From the NCBI RefSeq assembly GCF_900115125.1, contig NZ_FOVJ01000004.1:124001-188000 (forward strand): 64,000 nucleotides of DNA, given 5' to 3'. Positions within the stretch are counted from its first letter, which is position 1. Each line of letters opens with the position of its first letter. The position numbers were made by a program, and so were the translations under genes. Below are positions 30,325-39,477 of the stretch, piece after piece. The DNA is from Nitrosospira briensis. Lineage in GTDB: Bacteria > Pseudomonadota > Gammaproteobacteria > Burkholderiales > Nitrosomonadaceae. Under the pieces are notes generated by a model. It was given only the letters and a program-made list of their open reading frames with translations, made no database searches and had not been told where the DNA came from.

Positions 30325-31431
30325 ATGAGCAAACGCGATTACTATGAAGTGCTGGGCCTCAACCGCGACAGCAGCGAAGAGGATATAAAAAAAGCCTATC
30401 GCAAGCTTGCGATGAAACATCATCCGGACCGGAATCCGGATAATCCAAAATCCGAGGAGTACTTCAAAGAGGCCAAAGAAGCGTACGAAATACTTGCGGA
30501 CCCGAAGAAGCGGGCTGCATACGACCAGCATGGGCATGCTGGTGTAGACCCCAACATGGGTGGAGCGGGTGCGCAAGGGTTTGCCGACGCATTCGGCGAC
30601 ATATTCGGCGACCTCTTCGGGGGACGCGGAGGACATGCTAATGTCTATCGTGGCGCGGACTTGCGCTACAACCTCGAAATCTCGCTGGAGCAGGCAGCAC
30701 GCGGAACGGAAACCAAAATCCGCATACCGACGATGGACGCTTGTGGCACTTGCCATGGCAGCGGCGCAAAGCCGGGTACGTCGCCCGTTACATGCCCTAC
30801 CTGCAATGGCCATGGTCAGGTAAGAATGCAGCAGGGGTTTTTTTCCATTCAGCAAACCTGCCCAAAATGCCATGGCAGCGGCAAATTTATTTCAAGCCCT
30901 TGTGCCACGTGCAGCGGTTCGGGAAGAGTCAAACACCATAAGACCCTATCGGTAAAAATTCCTGCCGGCGTGGATGAAGGCGACCGCATCCGTTTGTCCG
31001 GCGAGGGCGAAGCCGGGGTCAACAATGGTCCTCCGGGGGATTTGTATGTGGTTATCCATCTATCGCCTCATGCCGTCTTTCAACGCGACCACAACGACTT
31101 GCACTGTGAAATGCCGGTCAGTTTCACCACCGCCGCACTGGGGGGTGAAATCGAGATTCCCACGCTGGATGGCCATGCCAAAATCAGAATACCGGCGGAA
31201 ACCCAGAGTGGAAAAATATTCCGGCTGCGCGGCAAGGGTATCAAGGGCGTGCGCAGCAATACGCAGGGAGACCTGCTGTGCCATGTCGTGGTGGAAACCC
31301 CGGTCAAACTTACCGCCCGTCAGAAGGAGCTGCTGCAGGAGTTGGAAATGCTCAATCAGGAAGACGGTTCTCGCCACAGCCCCCGTGCCAAATCATGGAT
31401 GGATAAGGTCCGGGAATTCTTTGCGGAGTAG
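30325..31431 (+). CDS. dnaJ: Co-chaperone DnaJ (Hsp40)
   Basis: 368 residues, type I J-protein. The J-domain begins [20 protein letters not shown] and has the HPD tripeptide in [10 protein letters not shown] Gly/Phe-rich linker follows, then the zinc domain with four CxxCxGxG repeats ([32 protein letters not shown]), then two C-terminal substrate domains. It stimulates DnaK ATPase. The 136-bp gap from dnaK has no obvious promoter. Confidence 0.98.
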   Translation: MSKRDYYEVLGLNRDSSEEDIKKAYRKLAMKHHPDRNPDNPKSEEYFKEAKEAYEILADPKKRAAYDQHGHAGVDPNMGGAGAQGFADAFGDIFGDLFGGRGGHANVYRGADLRYNLEISLEQAARGTETKIRIPTMDACGTCHGSGAKPGTSPVTCPTCNGHGQVRMQQGFFSIQQTCPKCHGSGKFISSPCATCSGSGRVKHHKTLSVKIPAGVDEGDRIRLSGEGEAGVNNGPPGDLYVVIHLSPHAVFQRDHNDLHCEMPVSFTTAALGGEIEIPTLDGHAKIRIPAETQSGKIFRLRGKGIKGVRSNTQGDLLCHVVVETPVKLTARQKELLQELEMLNQEDGSRHSPRAKSWMDKVREFFAE

Positions 31432-31494
31432 GCCGATTTCAGAAGTTGAGTTGGATGGCAGCCCGGAATTAACCCGGAAGACCGTTCGCTATCA

Positions 31495-32349
31495 ATGAAA
31501 ACCCCGAAAAGAATTGAACCGCTGATTCAGGATGGCCTGGTCGATGAGGTCATCCGTCAGCTGATGAGTGGCAAGGAAGCCGCGGTCTACGTCGTGCGCT
31601 GCGGAGAAGAGATACGCTGTGCGAAAGTTTACAAAGAAGCCCATAAGCGCAGTTTTCGCCAGAGCGTGAACTACACCGAAGGTCGTAAGGTAAAAAACAG
31701 CCGTCGTGCGCGTGCCATGGAAAAGGGTACCCGCTATGGGCGCAAAGCGCAGGAAGAGGCTTGGCAAAATGCCGAGGTAGACGCCTTGTACCGACTGGCG
31801 GCTGCGGGTGTCCGCGTGCCCAAGCCGTACAACTTCCATGAAGGTGTACTGCTGATGGAACTGTTGATGGACCTTGAGGGCAACGCCGCCCCGCGGCTCA
31901 ACGATCTGACGCTCACCGCGGAGCTGGCGCGTGAATATCACCTCATATTGATCAGGCAGGTGGTGCGCATGCTCTGCGCGGGAATCATTCACGGCGATTT
32001 GTCCGAATACAACGTGCTGGTCGACAGCACCGGTCCCGTCATTATCGATCTTCCCCAGGCTATTGACGCCGCGGCCACTAACCAGGCTTTGAAAATGCTG
32101 CTGCGGGATGCCGAAAATCTGGCTGCTTACTTCGGCCGCTTTGCGCCTGAGTTGTTGGCCACCGATTATGGCAGGGAGATATGGGCGCTCTACCAAAGCA
32201 GCAAACTCCACCCGGAGAGTGTCCTGACAGGTTGCTTTAAGCAAATCGAGAGCCCGGTCGACATGAATAGTATCATGCGTGAAATCAACGACACGCTCAA
32301 GGAAGAAGAAGCGCGGCGACTTTATCGTTTACTGCGTTCAGCACAATGA
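31495..32349 (+). CDS. RIO1-family serine/threonine protein kinase
   Basis: 284 residues. RIO-type kinase core: nucleotide-binding region MSGKEAAVYVVRCGEE with catalytic lysine in CAKVYKEAHKR, catalytic loop HGDLSEYNVLVD, and metal-binding Asp in VIIDLPQAID. RIO kinases are central to ribosome maturation in archaea and eukaryotes; the bacterial members' targets are unknown. It follows dnaJ by 63 bp on the same strand and may be read with the chaperone operon. Confidence 0.9.
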   Translation: MKTPKRIEPLIQDGLVDEVIRQLMSGKEAAVYVVRCGEEIRCAKVYKEAHKRSFRQSVNYTEGRKVKNSRRARAMEKGTRYGRKAQEEAWQNAEVDALYRLAAAGVRVPKPYNFHEGVLLMELLMDLEGNAAPRLNDLTLTAELAREYHLILIRQVVRMLCAGIIHGDLSEYNVLVDSTGPVIIDLPQAIDAAATNQALKMLLRDAENLAAYFGRFAPELLATDYGREIWALYQSSKLHPESVLTGCFKQIESPVDMNSIMREINDTLKEEEARRLYRLLRSAQ

Positions 32350-32402
32350 CATGCCTGCAGCATTTGCAACGCTTAAGGAGCGGGTAGCTTGCTCACAGAA
32401 CC

Positions 32403-32834
32403 TCATAAGATTTCGCCATCAATATAGAACCACTTCCCGGCCTCGCGCATAAAGCGGCTGATTTCATGCAAACGATGCGCCCGGCCGTCCACCTTGTACC
32501 TCGCCACAAATTCTACCAAGGCGTTATCCGGCTCTAGCTGTTCATGACGCCTCACTTCCAGCCCCAGCCACTTGTTGCGGGATTTGCTCGCAAGTTCAAG
32601 TGAAGCGGGACGTGTGCTGTGATGCCAGGTTCCTAGCAGATAATCTTCACGGCCAAGGGCATAGGCGGTATAGCGCGAGCGCATCAGTGCTTCTGCAGTG
32701 GGCGCTGCTTCGCCGTCATCCAGGTAACGGCCACAGCAGTCGGGATATTTCTTGCTGCGGTCCGATAAAAGGGCGCGCCGCCCGGTTCCTCGTTGTTTCG
32801 CCGTTTCTTCCGCACAGCCACACGGACAGCGCAT
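32403..32834 (-). CDS. ychJ: YchJ-family protein (UPF0225)
   Basis: 143 residues from the ATG at 32834, which gives the typical Cys-rich start MRCPCGCAEE; an in-frame TTG at 32870 would add 12 residues. A second Cys pair occurs in YPDCCGRYLDDG. The centre has APTAEALMRSRYTAYALG, and the C-terminal half resembles the NTF2-like fold (WHHSTRP, FVARYKVDG, HEISRFMREAGKWFYIDG). It probably binds zinc through its SEC-C-like Cys. Function unknown. Confidence 0.9.
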   Translation of the reverse strand: MRCPCGCAEETAKQRGTGRRALLSDRSKKYPDCCGRYLDDGEAAPTAEALMRSRYTAYALGREDYLLGTWHHSTRPASLELASKSRNKWLGLEVRRHEQLEPDNALVEFVARYKVDGRAHRLHEISRFMREAGKWFYIDGEIL

Positions 32835-32931
32835 CGTTTCCGCGTTTATATCCATATATAGAAGCTGCAAGACTCAGCTGAACGTTTTAGGTGGATTTTT
32901 CGGAGACACAACACGAACACCCCCGGGAATT

Positions 32932-33927
32932 TTACGCATGCCACAGCGGCGGCTCATCCATGAGTGCGATCTGTTCGCGCAACTCAAGGACGCGATCCTG
33001 CCAGTAGCGTTGAGTGTTGAACCACGGGAACGCCTGCTTGAAAGCGGGATCATCCCAGCGCTGCGCCAGCCATGCAGCGTAATGGATCAGGCGCAGCGTG
33101 CGCAGCGCCTCGATCAGGTGCAATTCGCGTTCGTCGAAATCGCAAAAATCCTCATATCCCGCCAGCACATCGGCCAGTTGCCGTACCATGTCGGAGCGGT
33201 CCCCCGACAATAACATCCACAAGTCCTGCACCGCCGGCCCCATGCGGCTGTCATCAAAATCCACGAAGTGGGGACCGTCGTCCGTCCAAAGCACGTTTCC
33301 CGCATGGCAGTCGCCGTGCAGGCGCAAGGCGTGCACTTCACCGGCGCGCTCAAAGCAGTGGCGTACGCCATCCAGCGCCTGATTCACGGCACTGCGATAG
33401 GCCGCAATGAGATCCGCTGGAATGAATTCATGCGCTAGGAGGTAGTCGCGCGGTTGTTCGCCGAAGCTGGCGATATCCAGCAAGGGACGTTCGCGAAATG
33501 GCTTTAATGCGCCAATGGCGTGGATGCGTCCGAGAAAGCGCCCCATCCATTCCAGCGTGTGGCGGTCTTCCAGCTCGGGCGCACGGCCGCCGTGTTTTGG
33601 GAAAACAGCGAAGCGGAATCCCTCGAAAGCGTGCAGGGTTTTTCCATCCAGCACCAACGCGGGCACGACAGGAATTTCACGCTCGGCCAACTCCTGAACG
33701 AAGGCGTGTTCTTCCAATATCGCCGCATCCGTCCAGCGTGCGGGGCGATAGAATTTTGCGACCAGCGGCGCGCCCTCTTCCAGGCCGACCTGGTAGACGC
33801 GGTTCTCGTAGCTGTTGAGCGCCAGCAGGCGGCCATCGCTGCGGAAGCCCACGCTTTCCAGCGCGTTCAACACGCGGTCGGGAGGGAGCGTAGAAAAATC
33901 CTGGCGCGCCGCGCTACTTGTTTTCAT
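32932..33927 (-). CDS. srkA: Stress response kinase A (SrkA/YihE-like)
   Basis: 331 residues from ATG at 33927. Aminoglycoside-phosphotransferase/choline-kinase-like fold with catalytic loop LHGDCHAGNVLW and metal motif HFVDFDDSRMGPAVQDLW, both diagnostic of SrkA (YihE). The N-terminus has the family motif LNSYENRVYQVG. In E. coli this Ser/Thr kinase counters programmed death under stress. Single gene on this strand; a short gap separates it from ychJ. Confidence 0.9.
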   Translation of the reverse strand: MKTSSAARQDFSTLPPDRVLNALESVGFRSDGRLLALNSYENRVYQVGLEEGAPLVAKFYRPARWTDAAILEEHAFVQELAEREIPVVPALVLDGKTLHAFEGFRFAVFPKHGGRAPELEDRHTLEWMGRFLGRIHAIGALKPFRERPLLDIASFGEQPRDYLLAHEFIPADLIAAYRSAVNQALDGVRHCFERAGEVHALRLHGDCHAGNVLWTDDGPHFVDFDDSRMGPAVQDLWMLLSGDRSDMVRQLADVLAGYEDFCDFDERELHLIEALRTLRLIHYAAWLAQRWDDPAFKQAFPWFNTQRYWQDRVLELREQIALMDEPPLWHA

Positions 33928-34230
33928 CACTGCCAATTACTCTGGATGGAACAGCTTCGGCTTACTATTTTCATGGGGCCGTCGCATGCTGCCGGTTTTT
34001 CAAATCGGAATGACTATACCGTAAACGACTGGTGAGCGGCTATTCTCAGTATCGTATTCCAGAGTGAAATAATCGCGTCCAGCCCTGTGTCCGCCCCCAC
34101 TTTTTGCTTGCCCAGCGGCTTTACTGGCAACCTTTGCGAAGTAGGATAGACAAATGGTAATTTTCACCCATAATAAATTTGTGCGGCCTTAATCAAGTTG
34201 CCACACGGAAAGAGGAAGAGAGTAAACCGA

Positions 34231-35076
34231 ATGGCACTGATATCCAAACTGTTCACAACACCAACAGCGGATCCCAAGCTTGAAGCTTGCTTGATTAGTG
34301 ACGCAGCTCATCTCACACCGGGCGCCCGCGGTGAGCACGTCAAGAAAATTCAAACCGCACTAAATGAACTGAGCAGAGGCCCGGGCAGAGAAAACTTCAA
34401 TTTGGAAGTAGATGGTTTATATGGCCCTAAAACTGCTGCCGCGGTCAAGGCATACAAAAATAATCCGTCTCGACGAATTCTTCAGCCTTGGCAAACGAGC
34501 GCAGACGATATCGTCGGGAAGAGGACGATCCAGAGTCTGGATACAGAGATGGACGTCCTTGAAAATGAGAGCCCTGCGCAAGATAGATTCGTTTCGACAA
34601 CCCTTGCAGGCGCCCCTCACGATCACAGCAAGTGTCCGATCGGCGCGTTCCGGCAAGGGGCCGGCGGTACGGTTTCTTTCCTGGTGAATCACTTCGGAAC
34701 ACCCGTGAATCCCAGGGGCGGTGGGAGGAAAATTAATCTTGGCGGCGAGGGCGAGACCAAATATCTTGGATTTGAAGATTTCCTGCCTAATTTTTTCCCA
34801 GGGCCTTTCCGGCCTTTGACATCCAGCCTTCCTCACCGATGTGCGAGCGACATCTGTTTGAGGGATGCTCCTATTTCAAAAGATGGTTCTGTCGAAAAAG
34901 GCAAGAACGAAATTCTTCGTATCGCTCAGCCGGCGTGCCGTCTCACCTTTTGCGGGGACGTGGCCAGGTTCAGGAATACTCTCTTGTCATTGGGGACGGT
35001 AGTAGAACACATTGTTATGGCAGACCCACGTTTTCCCGGGACTAATTCGGAAGCAATTGTAATCAGAATACGATAA
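34231..35076 (+). CDS. Peptidoglycan-binding-domain protein of unknown function
   Basis: 281 residues from the ATG at 34231 (AGGAAGAGAG upstream; a TTG at 34198 is open but less likely). Residues about 25-110 form a PG_binding_1 module: LTPGARGEHVKKIQTALNEL, then VDGLYGPKTAAAVKAYKN. The remaining 170 residues have no motif I recognise; they contain several Cys and His (PHDHSKCPIG, HRCASDICLR, PACRLTFCGD). No signal peptide or membrane helix is seen, which is odd for a wall binder and would fit export by another route or a toxin-like cargo. No immunity-like neighbour is evident. Confidence 0.7.
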   Translation: MALISKLFTTPTADPKLEACLISDAAHLTPGARGEHVKKIQTALNELSRGPGRENFNLEVDGLYGPKTAAAVKAYKNNPSRRILQPWQTSADDIVGKRTIQSLDTEMDVLENESPAQDRFVSTTLAGAPHDHSKCPIGAFRQGAGGTVSFLVNHFGTPVNPRGGGRKINLGGEGETKYLGFEDFLPNFFPGPFRPLTSSLPHRCASDICLRDAPISKDGSVEKGKNEILRIAQPACRLTFCGDVARFRNTLLSLGTVVEHIVMADPRFPGTNSEAIVIRIR

Positions 35077-35215
35077 TACCAGGGCCTGATCGCTTGAATA
35101 TCCCTGCACTTGGCGAAGGAGCGGCCTCATTGGCGGATGACGCAGTGCGCTGGAGTGGGAATACCACAGCTTGAGGAAATGTAAACGAGTCAAAATCGCT
35201 AGGGGAGGCAATTTG

Positions 35216-35773
35216 CTACCATTCGCCACGCAACAGCTTTTCCGCCCAGAACAGGCCGGAAACGGTTTTATTATCCGTAATTTTTCCTTCCCTTACCCAG
35301 TCGAGCGCTGCTGGCAGAGTAAGCGTAAATACCTCCAGATGTTCCCCGTCATCCAGGCTGGCGCCCTCGAACGCCAGTTCTTTGGCGAAGTAATAAATCA
35401 ACTTTTCATCTGAATAGCCGATGCAGGGATGCAGGGTAGTGATATAACGCCAGCTTTTCGCCGTGTAGCCGGTTTCCTCCAGCAGTTCCCGCTGTGCGCA
35501 CAGCAAGGGATCTTCGCCCTGATCAATTTTTCCGGCGGGCAGTTCATAGAAATCACGATGCAGGGGATAGCGATGCTGGCGCTCCAGCACCAGCTCTCCA
35601 TTGTCGAGCAGCGGTATGATAACGACCGCGCCAGGGTGGATGATGTACTCGCGCACTGCTACTTTGCCATCAGGCAGGCGGGCCTGGTCGGCGCGCACAT
35701 GCAGAAGCTCGCCATCGTAGACATCCTGGCTGCTGACGGTTGTTTCCGTGAGGTCGAGAACTGGCTTGGACAT
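35216..35773 (-). CDS. nudF: Nudix ADP-ribose pyrophosphatase
   Basis: 185 residues. Nudix box PAGKIDQGEDPLLCAQRELL then EETGY; upstream strands GAVVIIPLLDNGELVLERQH and YPLHRDFYELPAG match the ADP-ribose pyrophosphatase group (NudF/YqiE type). It hydrolyses ADP-ribose to AMP and ribose-5-phosphate. The start at 35773 is the first ATG; a TTG at 35791 is possible. Cytosolic housekeeping enzyme. Confidence 0.88.
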   Translation of the reverse strand: MSKPVLDLTETTVSSQDVYDGELLHVRADQARLPDGKVAVREYIIHPGAVVIIPLLDNGELVLERQHRYPLHRDFYELPAGKIDQGEDPLLCAQRELLEETGYTAKSWRYITTLHPCIGYSDEKLIYYFAKELAFEGASLDDGEHLEVFTLTLPAALDWVREGKITDNKTVSGLFWAEKLLRGEW

Positions 35774-35913
35774 GAGAAAGGGGCTTTTCAATAGCGCGAA
35801 TTCACGATTTCCCGAAGCGATGCCGTTTATTCTGCGTAGGCATCCGACGGTTATCTGCGTTTCAGTACGATTTCACTGCATTTGGATTATACACGCGCAA
35901 AGCAGACGGGCAT

Positions 35914-37227
35914 TCAGCCATCTTTCCCTACAATCAGCCGTGCGGGGGGAAACCATGCACTGAAACAGCTGCCTTTGCCGGGTTCGCTGCTGATCTCCAG
36001 CCTCGCCTGATGGCAGGTGAGCACGTGCTTGACGATGGCGAGCCCCAGGCCTGTACCTCCGGTTTCACGTGAACGCCCGCGGTCTACGCGGTAGAATCTT
36101 TCCGTGAGGCGCGGGATGTGTTCGGGCTCAATCCCTATGCCGCTGTCCTGCACGGAAAATACCCCTTGCCCATCACGCACCGTCCAGTTAAGCGTGATAT
36201 CGCCGCCGCAGGTGGTATAGCGTATGGCATTGCTGATAAGGTTGCTGAATGCGCTTCGAAGCTCTGCCGTATTACCCAGCAATTTTGCGGCGGCATCGAT
36301 ACCGAGCTTGATACGATGACGGCCGGCGCTCAGGGACTGGGCTTCATCATATAGCTGACGCAACATTTCCGGGACGTCCACGTTTTCCTGGCGGACCAGA
36401 TTTTCCGTATCCTCCAGCTGTGATAGAGCCAACAGGTCTTCCACGAGATGCTGCATACGCATTGTCTGATCTGTCATGAGCATTAGCGCCCACTTACGCG
36501 TTTCAGGATCAGAATGGCTTTCGTCCGACAGTGTTTCCAGAAATCCACCTATCACGGTTAGTGGAGTACGCAGTTCATGCGAGACATTGGCGACAAAATC
36601 GCGGCGCATGGCCTGAATTCTTTCAAAACGCGTCACGTCGCGGGTTAGGAGGAGTTTTTGTTTATTGCCGTAGGGCACGAACTGTAGCGAAAGCGTCAAC
36701 CCCTGGTGCCGTGATTGCTTGATTACCAGGGGTTCGGTGTAATCCTGGTCCGCCAGGTATTTGGCGAACTGGGTTTGACGCACAAGATTGGTGATATGCT
36801 GGCCGGCGTCCAGGGTGGAGTTTATGGCCAGATGTTTTTCGGCCACAGGATTACACCATTCGATACGATCCATTTCATCTATGATGATCACGCCCTCGGG
36901 CATGGCCGATGTGGCGCGGCGCAAATGTTCCAGGGCAGAACTTATATGCTGGTGACTCTGGCGCTGGTCGCGCATAAGGCGATTCAGCCGCGCAAACACG
37001 TCGCCCCATTTGCCGAAACTATCCGGTAGCGGGGATTCTTCGGTTTGCAGCCATCTGTCCAGCCTGTTCAGCTGGCGCCACTGATAAATGACCAGCAGCA
37101 GCAGCGCAAGGCTGTAAAATGCCAACGTCGTGACAATGCCCAGGGCCGCCAGGAGTATCCCGCTTACAATAGTAATCAGGATAAGGGCGGCCGCTCGTTC
37201 CCAGACGTGCTCCCAGAAACCGGACAC
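35914..37227 (-). CDS. phoR: Phosphate regulon sensor kinase PhoR
   Basis: 437 residues from a GTG at 37227. Two N-terminal membrane helices (ALILITIVSGILLAALGI and the following LAFYSLALLLLVIY), a PAS domain (MPEGVIIIDEMDRIEWCNP), HisKA with phospho-His in FVANVSHELRTPLTVIGG, and HATPase with NLISNAIRY, DSGIGIEPEHIPRLTERFYR and GGTGLGLAIVKHV. It senses phosphate status through PstSCAB/PhoU in known systems and phosphorylates PhoB. It lies 42 bp downstream of phoB. Confidence 0.95.
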   Translation of the reverse strand: MSGFWEHVWERAAALILITIVSGILLAALGIVTTLAFYSLALLLLVIYQWRQLNRLDRWLQTEESPLPDSFGKWGDVFARLNRLMRDQRQSHQHISSALEHLRRATSAMPEGVIIIDEMDRIEWCNPVAEKHLAINSTLDAGQHITNLVRQTQFAKYLADQDYTEPLVIKQSRHQGLTLSLQFVPYGNKQKLLLTRDVTRFERIQAMRRDFVANVSHELRTPLTVIGGFLETLSDESHSDPETRKWALMLMTDQTMRMQHLVEDLLALSQLEDTENLVRQENVDVPEMLRQLYDEAQSLSAGRHRIKLGIDAAAKLLGNTAELRSAFSNLISNAIRYTTCGGDITLNWTVRDGQGVFSVQDSGIGIEPEHIPRLTERFYRVDRGRSRETGGTGLGLAIVKHVLTCHQARLEISSEPGKGSCFSAWFPPARLIVGKDG

Positions 37228-37269
37228 GTGAGTTATTTCGAAGAATAAAGCTGAATCGTTGTTTTCATG

Positions 37270-37974
37270 TTATTCCATGCTTGCCGCCAGACCGGCGGAG
37301 AGGCGATAGCCCGATCCTCTCACCGTTTGCACCAACCCATCCTTGCTGACTGGTTCCAAGGCCTTGCGCAGTCTGCGAATATGCACATCCACAGTACGGT
37401 CCTCAACGAATACGTGGTCTCCCCATACCTGGTCGAGCAGTTGCGAGCGGGTGTATACCCGCTCGGAGTGAGTCATCAGAAAATGCAGCAATCGGAATTC
37501 GGTAGGGCCAAGCACCACTTCGCGGTCATTTGCCGTCACCCGGTGCGCAGCCGAGTCGAGCCGCAACCCCCCGATCTCGACGACGTCGTCAGCAGCTTCC
37601 GGGGAGCGCCGCCGTAGTACCGCTTTGATCCGCGCGAGCAGTTCACGCGGCGAAAAAGGCTTGGTAATGTAATCATCGGCCCCGATTTCCAGCCCTGATA
37701 CCTTGTCGCTTTCTTCAGCGCGAGCTGTAAGCATGATAATGGGAATGGTTTTGGTACGCGTTGTTCGCCGTAACACACGGGCGAACTCGACACCGCTCAT
37801 TCCCGGCAGCATCCAGTCAAGAAGCACCAGGTCGGGCAGGGCGTCATTGACGATTTCCATCGCTTCTTCTGCATTTCTTGCGGAACAAACCACATGTCTG
37901 GCCTGCCGCAGGCTATACGAGATCAATTCCTGGATTGCCGGTTCGTCTTCCACTACCAGAATTGTTGCTGCCAT
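37270..37974 (-). CDS. phoB: Phosphate regulon response regulator PhoB
   Basis: 234 residues. Receiver domain with phospho-acceptor Asp in [15 protein letters not shown] and Lys in [16 protein letters not shown]; winged-helix OmpR-type DNA-binding domain with [19 protein letters not shown] and [14 protein letters not shown]. Length and the [16 protein letters not shown] segment are typical of PhoB. Operon order phoB-phoR, transcribed leftward. Confidence 0.96.
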   Translation of the reverse strand: MAATILVVEDEPAIQELISYSLRQARHVVCSARNAEEAMEIVNDALPDLVLLDWMLPGMSGVEFARVLRRTTRTKTIPIIMLTARAEESDKVSGLEIGADDYITKPFSPRELLARIKAVLRRRSPEAADDVVEIGGLRLDSAAHRVTANDREVVLGPTEFRLLHFLMTHSERVYTRSQLLDQVWGDHVFVEDRTVDVHIRRLRKALEPVSKDGLVQTVRGSGYRLSAGLAASME

Positions 37975-38134
37975 CGGCTTTTCCTTCCACCCGTAAGATT
38001 TCGGTATTGACTTTCCTTAATATTGCCATGATATGTAAATAGTATTGCTGTTTTGTGACATTTATAAGCATCTGCTTGAAAGGGGAGGATGGAGTCCGCA
38101 TCATACTGATTCTGTAGAACGGGGAAGCCTTGCC

Positions 38135-39463
38135 TTACAAGACCAGAATCGCCCGGTAATCGTTGACGTTAGTGCGGGTGGGACCGGTAACGATCAGATC
38201 ATCGAGCTGCTGAAAGAAAGTATAGGTGTTATTGGTGGCAAGAAAAGCTGAAGCATGAGCGCCGCCCTCCTTTGCGCGTCGTAACGAATCAGGCGTGATG
38301 ATTGCGCCGGCGTTGTTTTCCGTACCGTCTATGCCATCGGTATCGCAGGCGAGAGCATAAACTCCCTCCGCGCCGTCGAGTTCGATGCCGAGCGAGAGCA
38401 GGAACTCAGTATTGCGGCCGCCATGTCCGTTCCAGTCAGCGCCCCTTTCACCTTGTCCATTTGGCTCCTCTGCACGCAGGGTTACTGTCGTCTCGCCACC
38501 TGAAATAAGCGCGACCGGCGGTTTCCAGGGATGTCCATATTGACGCACCTCTTTCACCAAGGCAGCATATACCTTGGCAACTTCGCGCGCTTCGCCGGTA
38601 ACGGAATCACCCAATATCACGGCAGGAATGTCTTGAGTGTGAAAATATTCCGCTGCCGCCAGCAGGGAAACATGCGCGGTCGCGATCACGCGATTTTCTA
38701 CCCGATTGAAAACGGCATCGCCCGGTTTAGGCGTCTCCTTTAGCTGGCCCCGAGCACCCGCCACCAGCGTGTCCATGATGGCACCAGCTGGATGTATCTC
38801 ATAACCTTCTATTATTGCCAGCGCATCCAGGTATGTTGTGGGATCAGGCGCGCATGGCCCGGAGGCGATATGGGTGGGGTCATCGCCGGTCACGTCGGAA
38901 ATGATCAGCGCGAGTATCGGAGCGCGACATGAAGCTGCGAGCCTTCCGCCTTGAACTGCGGAAAGATGCTTGCGCACGGTATTGATTTCCTGAATTGTCG
39001 CGCCGCAGCCGAGCAGTTCCCGAGTGACAACTCTCAGCTGGCTCAGCGATATGCCGGCTACCGGCAATGATAGCAGGCTTGAACCGCCACCACTCAGCAG
39101 GCACAAGAGCAAATCATCGGGGCCGAGTTTTTTAACCTCGGCGAGAAGGGTTCGCGCAGCGCTCTCGCCCTGTTCATCGGGCAGGGGATGCCCTGCTTCA
39201 ACTACCGTAATTTTTTCGAGAGGCAGGCCATGACCGTAGCGGGTAAGAACAATTCCATCCAATGCTGCATTTTTCGGCCAATGATTTTCTACCGCCAGCC
39301 CCATTGCGGCAGCTGCTTTGCCTGCGCCGGCTACCAGCGTGCGGCCAGCAGGAAGCAAACTGTCCGGCAGATGGCGGGGCATGATATGTAGTGGGTCGGC
39401 TGCGGCGAGTGCGTCGCTGAAGCTGCCGACCAGGAGCTGGCGGGCATACTCATGGGCATTCAT
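38135..39463 (-). CDS. Glycerate 2-kinase, MOFRL/GckA type
   Basis: 442 residues from ATG 39463, which has AGAAGGGA just before it; the in-frame ATG at 39481 overlaps the uvrA stop. It has the N-terminal DUF4147 domain (LVAGAGKAAAAMG, CLLSGGGSSLLSLP, EINTVRKHLSAVQGGRLA) and the C-terminal MOFRL domain (PVALISGGETTVTL, GGRNTEFLLSLG, ALACDTDGIDGTENNAGA). It phosphorylates D-glycerate to 2-phosphoglycerate. In an autotroph it could salvage glycerate from photorespiration-like glycolate metabolism. It follows uvrA closely. Confidence 0.92.
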   Translation of the reverse strand: MNAHEYARQLLVGSFSDALAAADPLHIMPRHLPDSLLPAGRTLVAGAGKAAAAMGLAVENHWPKNAALDGIVLTRYGHGLPLEKITVVEAGHPLPDEQGESAARTLLAEVKKLGPDDLLLCLLSGGGSSLLSLPVAGISLSQLRVVTRELLGCGATIQEINTVRKHLSAVQGGRLAASCRAPILALIISDVTGDDPTHIASGPCAPDPTTYLDALAIIEGYEIHPAGAIMDTLVAGARGQLKETPKPGDAVFNRVENRVIATAHVSLLAAAEYFHTQDIPAVILGDSVTGEAREVAKVYAALVKEVRQYGHPWKPPVALISGGETTVTLRAEEPNGQGERGADWNGHGGRNTEFLLSLGIELDGAEGVYALACDTDGIDGTENNAGAIITPDSLRRAKEGGAHASAFLATNNTYTFFQQLDDLIVTGPTRTNVNDYRAILVL

Positions 39464-39477
39464 ATCCCTTCTGCCCG

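Noticed and set aside
37975-38110. Pho box upstream of phoB
   Set aside because: Only a TGTCAC half-site with AT-rich flanks is visible; no second repeat at 11-bp spacing.
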